Of a stretch of 64,000 bases of DNA, positions 57,485 to 64,000 are shown piece by piece (the first letter of the stretch is position 1; every line of letters begins with the position of its first letter). Made by a program: the position numbers and the translations under genes. The notes under the pieces were generated by a model, which was given only the letters and a program-made list of their open reading frames with translations, had not been told where the DNA came from and made no database searches. This stretch comes from Longispora fulva (GTDB taxonomy: Bacteria > Actinomycetota > Actinomycetes > Mycobacteriales > Micromonosporaceae). The stretch covers positions 7,068,001 to 7,132,000 of the forward strand of contig NZ_JADOUF010000001.1 in the NCBI RefSeq assembly GCF_015751905.1, given 5' to 3'.

Positions 57485-58122
57485 AGCGACCACTCCGCGC
57501 TGATCGTGCCGGCCAGCGCCAGGAACTCCCCGCGCACGGTCCGGTCCTCCAGCAGCGTGCCCCGGTAGGCGGAGGTGACGGTGGTGGTGCCGTGCGCGCG
57601 GGCCCCCCGTTCGGTCATGCACAAGTGCACGGCGCTGGCGACAACCCCGACACCGGGGGTGGCGAGGTTGTCGTCCAGCCAGCCGGCGATGCCGGCCACC
57701 AGGTCCTCCTGGACCTGCGGGCGCCGGGAGAACAACTCCACCAGGCGGGCGATCTTCGACAAGCCCAACAAGCGCTCGCCCGGGATGTAGCCGACGTGGG
57801 CGACGCCGATGAACGGGAGCATGTGGTGGGCGCACAGCGACGTGAACCGGATCTGCCGTTCGATCACCAGCTCCCGGTTGCCGCCGCTGTTCGGGAACGT
57901 GGTCAGTTCCGTGTCGCGGGGGGTGAGCATTTCCAGGTAGGCGTCCGTCATCCGCTCGGCGGTGCGCTCGGTGTGCTCGCCGTCGAGCGGTACCCCAAGC
58001 GCGGCCAGGAACTCCGCCGCGGCCTCCGTCGCCCGGGTCCGATCTCGACCGCCGAGGCGACTATCACCGGCCGAGTACACGTGCACGCCGCGCTGATCTG
58101 GGCGTGTGAGCAGGTCAACCAT
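57481..58122 (-). CDS. folE: GTP cyclohydrolase I
   Basis: A 213-residue FolE. The zinc/catalytic motif is FTSLCAHHMLPFIG, with the second Cys in HLCMTERG, and GYIPGERLLGLSKIARLVELFSRRPQVQE is the typical central segment. It makes dihydroneopterin triphosphate from GTP and supplies the preQ0 pathway as well as pterins. The ATG at 58122 has AGGAGA 5 bases upstream. As a pathway-dedicated copy it need not be the genome's only folE. Confidence 0.95.
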   Translation of the reverse strand: MVDLLTRPDQRGVHVYSAGDSRLGGRDRTRATEAAAEFLAALGVPLDGEHTERTAERMTDAYLEMLTPRDTELTTFPNSGGNRELVIERQIRFTSLCAHHMLPFIGVAHVGYIPGERLLGLSKIARLVELFSRRPQVQEDLVAGIAGWLDDNLATPGVGVVASAVHLCMTERGARAHGTTTVTSAYRGTLLEDRTVRGEFLALAGTISAEWSL

Positions 58123-58150
58123 GCCGTCTCCTAGGTGTTGGTGGTCGGAC

Positions 58151-58399
58151 TTACTGGATGTGCAGCGGGCCGAGGGCCGCCACGTGCAGGAACACGCTCC
58201 GGCGAGCCACTGCCTCGCCGTGCTGGTCGAGCTGGTAGACCTCGAAGCTCGCCCAGCCGCTGACGCTGGAGCGCCGCTCCACCGCCTTGATCACCCGGAC
58301 CCGCATGGCGAGCCCCGTGAACTGCGGAGACGCCTCGCGGTCCAGGATCAGAACGTCCCCCGGTTTCGGGGTCCACTTGGTTGGAGCAGCCGCAGCCAT
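58151..58399 (-). CDS. small protein of unknown function
   Basis: An 82-residue probably beta-rich protein (KPGDVLILDREASPQFTGLAMRVRVIKAVE ... GWASFEVYQLD). The ATG at 58399 has a GAAAGAGG site 5 bases upstream. It lies 28 bp before folE and 174 bp after the glycosylase-like gene, in the same direction. I do not recognise a family. Confidence 0.6.
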   Translation of the reverse strand: MAAAAPTKWTPKPGDVLILDREASPQFTGLAMRVRVIKAVERRSSVSGWASFEVYQLDQHGEAVARRSVFLHVAALGPLHIQ

Positions 58400-58573
58400 C
58401 GGTGCCTCTTTCGTCCGAGGGTGAGCGCGCGGCTAAGGCCGTGCGCTCTCCCTGATCACCCATGCGGCGCGGAGTCCAGTCACGCACCGCTGGGGAGCCG
58501 GTGAGATTCATCAGTCGGACTGTCAGGTCAGTCCGTCGCCACGGTCACGTGGACCACGGCGACGAACCGGCGG

Positions 58574-59572
58574 TCACCGGTCGTCGGCCGCAGCCGCAGC
58601 GGACGGGCACGCCGAGGCCAGCGGGCACACCCCGCACCGGGGGTCTCGGGTCGTGCATACCGCGCGGCCGAGCCAGATCAACAACTCACTGACCAGCGCT
58701 ATGTCCCCGATCCGGGCCAGACGGCCAGCCGCAGTCTGTACGTCGTGCCGGCCGCTGGGTTGGCGCGACAGCAGGCCGAGGCGGGTACAGATGCGCAGCA
58801 GAGCGGTGCGGGTCGGCATGGCGATCCGCGAGCCGGTGGCCGCGATCACGACGCGCGGCGCGGTCGCCATGTTGACGTGGGGCAGCGTGGCGACCTCCGC
58901 CAGCAGATTCCGATCGTCGGCCACCAGCTTGGCGAGACCGTCGTCATCCCCGACGACGCCCAAGAGGGCCTGAGCCACCAGCCGCAGCCGCCGAACATTC
59001 TCCCCGGACACCGCCCCCGTATCAGGAAGAGCCGCCAGTCCGGCTAGCGTCAGCCCGCCCGAGGCGGCCACCACAGCATCAAACGGGACCTGGGTCCTGC
59101 CGGGCGCACGCCCGGACACATCGAAAGCCGCCAGGACCAGCATCTCCAGCGGCGGAGCCGCCATCAACACCACGCCCTGGCACTGCTCCCGCAACACCGC
59201 GAGACCCGGGTACCGGTCGAGATCCAGCCCGCCAACCTGGAGGGTGAACATCGCCTCCAACCGCTCGCGCACCCCGTCGCGTGCCGCGTCGAAGAAGAAC
59301 TCCAGCGACCGGCCCGCCGCCGCGACCTTCACAGGTACCGGCCGCCCGCCCACGTACACCAGCCGCCGCCAGCGTCCAGCCTCCACCGCCCGCCACGGAG
59401 CCGCCGCTAGCTGGCATTCCATCGTCGTCGCCAGATCCACCGCAGCCGCGAAGTCGAGCACCAGTTGCGGCCCAGCGTCCGGTCCGGTCAGCGTTTGCGC
59501 CGTCGACGGGCGGGGCGGTGGTGCGGCACCACGCCTGCGGAGCGTGGCCGGCACAGGGATAGTGGTCTTCAC
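58574..59572 (-). CDS. HhH-GPD DNA-glycosylase-like iron-sulfur protein lacking the catalytic Lys and Asp
   Basis: A 332-residue protein. An AlkA/OGG-like N-terminal part (about 35-130) precedes a helical HhH-GPD core and a C-terminal iron-sulfur cluster loop with Cys306-x6-Cys313-x2-Cys316-x5-Cys322, exactly the EndoIII/MutY spacing. The helix-hairpin-helix that should read LPGVGxKTA is LPHVNMATA (Ala236 at the Lys position). The VDTH catalytic Asp position is Pro253 (AMPTRTALL). It may bind DNA without cutting the glycosyl bond. GTG at 59572 has AGGAGA 5-6 bases upstream. It is the first gene of the big operon. Confidence 0.78.
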   Translation of the reverse strand: MKTTIPVPATLRRRGAAPPPRPSTAQTLTGPDAGPQLVLDFAAAVDLATTMECQLAAAPWRAVEAGRWRRLVYVGGRPVPVKVAAAGRSLEFFFDAARDGVRERLEAMFTLQVGGLDLDRYPGLAVLREQCQGVVLMAAPPLEMLVLAAFDVSGRAPGRTQVPFDAVVAASGGLTLAGLAALPDTGAVSGENVRRLRLVAQALLGVVGDDDGLAKLVADDRNLLAEVATLPHVNMATAPRVVIAATGSRIAMPTRTALLRICTRLGLLSRQPSGRHDVQTAAGRLARIGDIALVSELLIWLGRAVCTTRDPRCGVCPLASACPSAAAAADDR

Positions 59573-59790
59573 CTGTATCTCCTGACGTTGGCCGGAGGGG
59601 CTGTGAGAGTCACGCTCCTCAGAAAAGGCGGAGGTTCCCCGGAGAAAACACGGAATTTTCCCGGACTGCCCTCCACCGCCGCGTTCCCGGCGGAGCAATC
59701 GCCACGACTCAAGATCGACAATTGCCACTGCGGGCCTGTGGCCTGGGTCTCACCTTCCCGGTACGGTGGGTGCTCGGGTAGATGCACGCA

Positions 59791-59820
59791 GTTCCAAAGG
59801 AAATTTGGAACATGTGGAAC
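59791..59820. promoter_or_regulatory. palindromic operator before the XRE/TPR regulator
   Basis: The arms GTTCCAAA (59791-59798) and TTTGGAAC (59804-59811) are perfect 8-bp complements around GGAAA. A further GTGGAAC half-site ends at 59820. It lies 15-44 bp before the GTG of the XRE gene, in the 262-bp divergent region shared with the glycosylase-like gene. A dimeric HTH protein could bind here and control both directions. Confidence 0.5.
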
Positions 59821-59834
59821 ACCGGGGGTGACTC

Positions 59835-61193
59835 GTGACCGGGGATACTTTTGGCGAGGCGCTGAGAGCCCGCAGGGCCGCGCAGGGGTTGACCCAGCGC
59901 GCTCTGGCGAAGCTCGCGTTCATTGCCGCGAGCCGGGTCAACGAGTACGAGGGCAAGGGGCTCCGGCCGACGATCGACAACGCCAAGGCCCTAGACGACG
60001 CGCTTGGGGCGGGAGGTGAACTCCTCACGCTGGCGGAGCGTATGCACGAGGATCGGCGCTTGCGGGTCGTCAGTACGGTGCCGTTCAATGTGTACAGCTA
60101 TGCCGCTTTGTCGCAAACTTTGCTGACTGGCAATGGTGGGGAGGGAAGTCCCGTGGACCGTCGACAGGTACTCGCGCTCGGTGGTGCCGTGGCAGGTTTC
60201 GGCGCGCTCGCGCCAGGGCTCGGCATGGAAACCGCCCGACACAGCCTCAACCTCGCCCTCGCCGAAGACCGGGCTCGGGCCGGCACTGACGAGTGGCACG
60301 AGATCATCCGCGACTACGGGTATGACTATTTCTCACAGGCGCCCGCTGACCTGCTCGATTCGTTGTGGATCGACAACTTCGGCATCCAGGTTGCTGCCCA
60401 GAATGCTGGAAGCGACACGGAGCGCAACGAACTCCGACGGGTCGCGGCTACGCTCGCCGCACTGATCGCCATGACGATGGCGAACCTGGCGAACCTGACC
60501 GAGTCGCGGCGCTGGTGGCGCACCGCCCGGACCTTGGCCGAGGCATCTGGAAACGTCGATACCGAGCTGTGGGTACGCGGACGGCAGATCATCCGCGCCC
60601 TGTACGAGCAGCGTCCCGTCGACGCGATCATCCGGCTGGCCGACGAGAGCATGGCCCTCGCCTCGCACGGCAGCCCCCAGGCGGTCACCGAGCTGACGAG
60701 CGGGCGGGCGCAGGCGCTGGCCCTCGCCGGCCGCCACGACGAGGCCCTATCCGCCCTCGCCACGGCCGAGTCGCTGATGCACACCCTGCCGGCCGACGCG
60801 GTGGACGAGTCCCCGGACCGTGAGTCCGTCCTGATCTGGCGAGAGAACCGCTACCGCTTCACCGCGAGCTACGTCTACTCCCACCTCGGGATGCTCGCCG
60901 AGGCCGGCGAAGCCCAGGACCAGGCTCTGCGCACCTACTCGCGCACCTACCACCGCGGCCCCGCCCAGATCGAACTCCAGCGGGCGCTGTGCATGGTGCG
61001 CGCCGGAGACGCCGCAGGTGGCGCCAAGCACGCCCAGACGGTGCTGAACAACCTTCCCCGCCGCGACCACATCCGGCCCGTGGTCGACCTCGGATACAGC
61101 GTCCTGCACGCCGCCCCACGCGAGACCCGCAGCGTCGGCGCGGTCGCAGACCTTGACCACTACCTCAACGTCCACGCCGCGATCACGGCCTGA
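59835..61193 (+). CDS. XRE-family regulator with TPR-like C-terminal domain
   Basis: A 452-residue regulator. The helix-turn-helix (about 5-65) reads LRARRAAQGLTQRALAKLAFIAASRVNEYEGKG. A hydrophobic AVAGFGALAPGLG segment with RRQVLALGG resembles the linker found in many actinomycete XRE proteins. The C-terminal region (about 150-440) is a helical TPR-like array (RWWRTARTLAEASGN, ALSALATAESLMHTL, EAGEAQDQALRTYSRTY). GTG start after GGGGG. It is divergent from the preQ0/RT operon and is a candidate regulator of it. Confidence 0.85.
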   Translation: MTGDTFGEALRARRAAQGLTQRALAKLAFIAASRVNEYEGKGLRPTIDNAKALDDALGAGGELLTLAERMHEDRRLRVVSTVPFNVYSYAALSQTLLTGNGGEGSPVDRRQVLALGGAVAGFGALAPGLGMETARHSLNLALAEDRARAGTDEWHEIIRDYGYDYFSQAPADLLDSLWIDNFGIQVAAQNAGSDTERNELRRVAATLAALIAMTMANLANLTESRRWWRTARTLAEASGNVDTELWVRGRQIIRALYEQRPVDAIIRLADESMALASHGSPQAVTELTSGRAQALALAGRHDEALSALATAESLMHTLPADAVDESPDRESVLIWRENRYRFTASYVYSHLGMLAEAGEAQDQALRTYSRTYHRGPAQIELQRALCMVRAGDAAGGAKHAQTVLNNLPRRDHIRPVVDLGYSVLHAAPRETRSVGAVADLDHYLNVHAAITA

Positions 61194-61210
61194 CCGACCA
61201 GGACAACCCC

Positions 61211-62317
61211 ATGGCCGACCCCTCCCTCACGCTCGCCCGGTACGCCGCCGAAGACGCGCTGAACCTCCGTGACGTGCTGGAGGACATGTACGAGGCGACA
61301 CACCTCGACGTCGCCGACAACCCGTTCTACAGCCGGGAGCAGTTCTGGCGGAGGCTGGTCGACTGGTACGCGCCCGCGCCCGGCTTCGCCTTGGTCGTCG
61401 CCTCGCTCGACGGCGAGCCGGTCGGTTTCGCGTTCGGGTGCACTCGCCCCGCAGACCGGGCCGCCGGCCTGTGGGAGCAGGTCAGCGCGTCAGAGGCGGA
61501 CATCGAGATCCCGGCGAGCCCGCAGCCGGTGTTCGTGTTCAACGAACTCGCCGTCCGCCCGACAGCACAACGACACGGCGTTGGCCGGGCCCTGCACGAC
61601 GAACTCCTCCGTGACCGGCCCGAGCTGATCGCCACCCTCACCGTGCGCCCGAACAACCCGGCGCGGGGCTTCTACGGGCACTGGGGGTGGGCGAAGGTCG
61701 CTGAGGTCGTCAACACGGGCTTCCCCGTCTTCGAACAGCTGGTCCTAGATCTGCACCACCGGCCCGAACCGGCCCGGCTGGAGCTGGACCTGCGCCGGTA
61801 CGGCGCGGCCGGCGCGCTGGCGCTGCGCGAGGAGATCTTGAACGTCTACGTCACCTCCCACGCCGACATGCAGCACGACCCGTGGTTCGGGCCGGAGGCG
61901 TTCTGGGACCGGTTGGAGACCCTGTACGCGCCGGGCCGTGACTTCGAACTCGTCGCCGGCTGGCGGGATGGCACTCTGGTCGGCTACGCCTTCGGTAGCC
62001 CCCGCGACCGCGACCTTGCCGACCTGTGGGCCGAGATCCGCGACGCAAACCTCCCCGTCGAGTTCCCCGCCAGCCACGGGCCGGTGTACATCTTCCGGGA
62101 GTTCGCCGTCCACCCCGACCACCAGAAGCGCGGCTACGGCAAACAGATCCACGACGAACTCCTCCGCACCCGCCCCGAGGCCGCCGCGAACCTCTTGGTC
62201 CGCCCAGACAACCCCGCACGCGCCGCCTACACCCGCTGGGGCTGGCTCCAGTTCGGCACCAAGCAGCCGTTCTCCGACTCTCCCGTCATGGACAACATGG
62301 TCAAGCCCCTGCCGTAG
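61211..62317 (+). CDS. double GNAT-family N-acetyltransferase
   Basis: A 368-residue protein with two GNAT domains of similar layout: FVFNELAVRPTAQRHGVGRALHDELL in the first half and YIFREFAVHPDHQKRGYGKQIHDELL in the second. Each has the acetyl-CoA-binding R/Q-x-x-G-x-G segment and a NPARGFYGHWGW or NPARAAYTRWGW motif, so the halves arose by duplication. It starts 17 bp after the XRE stop, in the same direction. The substrate is unknown. Confidence 0.85.
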   Translation: MADPSLTLARYAAEDALNLRDVLEDMYEATHLDVADNPFYSREQFWRRLVDWYAPAPGFALVVASLDGEPVGFAFGCTRPADRAAGLWEQVSASEADIEIPASPQPVFVFNELAVRPTAQRHGVGRALHDELLRDRPELIATLTVRPNNPARGFYGHWGWAKVAEVVNTGFPVFEQLVLDLHHRPEPARLELDLRRYGAAGALALREEILNVYVTSHADMQHDPWFGPEAFWDRLETLYAPGRDFELVAGWRDGTLVGYAFGSPRDRDLADLWAEIRDANLPVEFPASHGPVYIFREFAVHPDHQKRGYGKQIHDELLRTRPEAAANLLVRPDNPARAAYTRWGWLQFGTKQPFSDSPVMDNMVKPLP

Positions 62318-62336
62318 ATCCAGATAGGCTCGGCCC

Positions 62337-63056
62337 GTGCTGATTGACTCCCTGGACGTCGACCAAGGCAAAGTCGACCTGGACCGGTGGCCGTATACCG
62401 TGCCGGCGGTCCGCCAGCTCACGGAGGAGGGGCTGGAGTTCCGCCGGCCGATCACCGTGCTGGTAGGTGCGAACGGGTCGGGGAAGTCGACGGTGTTGGA
62501 GGCCATCGCCGAGCGGTATGGCCTGGACGCCTCCGGCGGGCACGGTGGCCGGGCGCGGGCGAACGTGTGGGGTAAGAGCCTGCTCGGGGACGCGATGCGC
62601 CTGTACCGGACCCGGGAGGGCAAGGGGTTCCGCGGGGCGGGGGCGAAGGGGTTCTTCCTGCGGGCCGAGACCGCGCACGAGGTGTTGGCGTGGGCGACGG
62701 GTCGGGAGATCCCCGGCTACGGGGACAGCCCGTCGTGGGAGGTCAGCCATGGCGAGTCCTACCTACAGGCCATCACTGGCCGTTTCTCGGGAGCGGGCTT
62801 GTACCTGCTCGATGAGGCGGAGGGCCCGCTGAGTTTCGAGGCGACGTTGCAGTTGCTGTTCCGGCTGGTGGATCTGGCCGCTGAGGGCGCGCAGGTGATC
62901 TATTCGACGCACTCGCCGCTGGTCGCGGCGCTGCCCGGCGCGCAGGTTCTGGAACTCGGCGCGCACGGGATCCGCGATGCGGCGTGGGAGGACCTGGAGA
63001 TGGTCGGCCTGTGGAGGCGGTTCCTGGCCGCGCCGGGCCGGTTCTTCACCGAGTAG
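62337..63056 (+). CDS. small ABC/RecF-type AAA ATPase
   Basis: A 239-residue ATPase with Walker A LVGANGSGKSTVLEAI (about residues 42-57), a signature-like VSHGESYLQAI and Walker B LYLLDEAEGPLS followed by the His switch STHSPL. There is no coiled coil or membrane domain. Proteins of this COG3910 type are often found near GNAT or regulatory genes and in defence-like loci; their role is unknown. GTG start 19 bp after the GNAT stop. The 3' end overlaps the convergent phosphotransferase gene by 11 bp. Confidence 0.85.
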   Translation: MLIDSLDVDQGKVDLDRWPYTVPAVRQLTEEGLEFRRPITVLVGANGSGKSTVLEAIAERYGLDASGGHGGRARANVWGKSLLGDAMRLYRTREGKGFRGAGAKGFFLRAETAHEVLAWATGREIPGYGDSPSWEVSHGESYLQAITGRFSGAGLYLLDEAEGPLSFEATLQLLFRLVDLAAEGAQVIYSTHSPLVAALPGAQVLELGAHGIRDAAWEDLEMVGLWRRFLAAPGRFFTE

Positions 63057-63900
63057 CCAGCCGGCCCGCGACCGTGCTGGCGTGTGCGCGGAGGGCCGGT
63101 TCCAGGTCTGCGTGGTCGCCGTGTTCGATGTGCGATAGCAGCCGGGCGGCTACGAGGAGTTGGGCGACGTCGCCGGTGGGGGTGTCGAGCAGGTCGGCGA
63201 GTTCGAGGTGGACGCGGCCGGCGGTGTCGGGGAGCAGCAGGCTCGTGCACAGCAGGGTGGCCGCGTCGTAGCCGGCGGGTGCGGTGCCGAGGTTGTCCCA
63301 GTCCAGGATCTCCAGCCGGGGGCCGGTGAGGTTGCCCCAGTGCAGGTCACCGTGAGCGGTGGCCCAGTCCAGTTCGCCAGGGTCGACGTCGACGGCGAAG
63401 TACTCGCGCAGGATCGGGCCGATCTCGTCGGGGTGTTGGCGCTGCCGGCGGGTCGGGTATGCCGCGATCGTGTCGAGCGCGGCGCGCAGGTCACCCCACC
63501 AGGCCGCCCCGGTGCGCGCGGGCGCCTCGTGCAGCACCATGTCCGTGGACAGCGCCGGGCCGGTGGCGAGGTCCATCAGATCGGCGCGCAGGCCGATGTC
63601 GGGGTGGTCCGGGTCGGCCCAGGTGTGCCAGGCGTGTACGTGTGGTTTCGGGACGCCGATCTCGTCGGCGAGCTGGTCGCCGTCCCAGGTGTCGGCCACG
63701 CCCCAGCCGGGCAGGTCGTAGCGGAGCTTGAGCCAGCGTCCCGCGCCCTCGGGAGTGAGGGCGCGGGAGCCGATCGCGTGCAGGTGAGCGCCGAACGCCG
63801 GATCCCCGGCCAACTGGACGCCGAGAGCGTCAGCGGCCGATCGCAGGCGCTGGCGGAGCCATTCCCGCTGGTCAGCATCCGGATCCGGTTCGGCGGTCAC
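63046..63900 (-). CDS. APH-family phosphotransferase
   Basis: A 284-residue protein. The catalytic loop HGDLHWGNL and the metal-binding LEILDWDNLG are intact, in contrast to the degenerate homologue at 47062. RWLKLRYDLPGW is the likely nucleotide-binding strand with Lys. It should phosphorylate a small hydroxyl compound such as an aminoglycoside, homoserine or a sugar alcohol. It starts near the right end of the window. Confidence 0.83.
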   Translation of the reverse strand: MTAEPDPDADQREWLRQRLRSAADALGVQLAGDPAFGAHLHAIGSRALTPEGAGRWLKLRYDLPGWGVADTWDGDQLADEIGVPKPHVHAWHTWADPDHPDIGLRADLMDLATGPALSTDMVLHEAPARTGAAWWGDLRAALDTIAAYPTRRQRQHPDEIGPILREYFAVDVDPGELDWATAHGDLHWGNLTGPRLEILDWDNLGTAPAGYDAATLLCTSLLLPDTAGRVHLELADLLDTPTGDVAQLLVAARLLSHIEHGDHADLEPALRAHASTVAGRLATR

Positions 63901-63922
63901 CTGGCCACGCTACCCTTCCGGG

Positions 63923-64000
63923 CTAGTTCTTCTTGGTTTTGGGGTTACAGGTGGCCGTCGGGTTGCACTGCTTCGGTGCGCAGTCCGACCGCGGCGAGCA
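63923..64000 (-). CDS. possible 3' end of a leftward gene, partial
   Basis: On the minus strand a frame that enters from the right edge ends at the TAG complementary to 63923-63925 with CAPKQCNPTATCNPKTKKN. The Cys/Lys-rich end could belong to a small secreted or membrane protein. Another frame also stops nearby (PDGHL then stop). Too little is visible to decide. Confidence 0.25.
   Translation of the reverse strand, partial: CSPRSDCAPKQCNPTATCNPKTKKN

Noticed and set aside
48473-58122. Dpd-type DNA 7-deazaguanine modification system
   Set aside because: No DpdA/Tgt-like transglycosylase and no Dpd helicase/nuclease genes are present in the window; only preQ0 synthesis is shared.

Overview
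This is a high-GC actinobacterial chromosome segment. The order mtrA-mtrB-lpqB-comF-hpf-secA, the linkage prfB-ftsE-ftsX-M23 peptidase-smpB...ssrA, and genes of the Rv3235, DUF6912 and BldC-like types point to the Micromonosporaceae or a close relative. This is a judgement from gene content and synteny. I do not assign a genus.

Core chromosome, 1 to about 43,090. The left end holds a truncated membrane protein gene, a GntR/FadR-type regulator divergent from a CynX-type MFS transporter, and the mtrAB-lpqB cell-envelope signalling operon. After these come comF (preceded by three DnaA-box-like nonamers), the long-form hibernation factor hpf, a 29-copy heptamer tandem repeat, two convergent double-GNAT genes and secA. 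Next are a Rv3235-family gene, a BldC-like HTH gene, a DUF6912 gene, a membrane protein, pruA/rocA and a secreted GH18 chitinase with two CBM5/12 modules. A ROK regulator, a GH4 glycosidase and a BadF-type sugar kinase form an operon that fits the use of chitin-derived or beta-linked sugars. The division/translation block (prfB, ftsEX, M23 peptidase, smpB, tmRNA) is followed by a two-component system, an MTA-phosphorylase-like gene, the metNIQ methionine importer with a cysteine-bearing upstream leader ORF, a YqgE/AlgH gene and a tRNA-Ala(GGC). Two intergenic elements at 24.7 and 33.7 kb share one hairpin core but have different arms, which suggests an uncharacterised repeat family.

Accessory island, from the tRNA-Ala to the right edge (about 43,090 to at least 64,000). 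No housekeeping genes are seen here. A long leftward, tightly coupled operon (59,572 to 48,473) starts with a DNA-glycosylase-like iron-sulfur protein and a small protein. It then encodes a complete GTP-to-preQ0 pathway (FolE, QueC, QueD, QueE), a reverse-transcriptase-like protein, a formylglycine-generating-enzyme-fold protein, a DUF6884-like protein, two glycosyltransferases, a radical SAM enzyme, a guanine-type phosphoribosyltransferase, a 5'-3' exonuclease and a PIG-L/LmbE deacetylase. Almost every junction is a 4-bp stop/start overlap. Downstream lie a small membrane protein, a phosphotransferase-like and a Gfo/Idh-like protein, a membrane-anchored protein, an XRE/DUF5753 regulator and an unknown protein. 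A divergent XRE/TPR regulator, a double GNAT, a small ABC-type ATPase and another phosphotransferase complete the island.

The most interesting feature is this operon. It joins 7-deazaguanine synthesis to nucleic-acid-type proteins (RT-like, glycosylase-like, flap exonuclease) and to glycosylation and deacetylation enzymes. It contains no recognisable tRNA- or DNA-guanine transglycosylase. Four of its proteins have lost canonical catalytic motifs: FADN replaces YADD in the RT, Lys and Asp are missing in the glycosylase, HGD and the metal Asp are missing in the kinase-like protein, and EKP is missing in the Gfo/Idh protein. It may be a nucleic-acid modification or defence system, or a pathway for a glycosylated 7-deazapurine product. 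The sequence alone does not decide between these.
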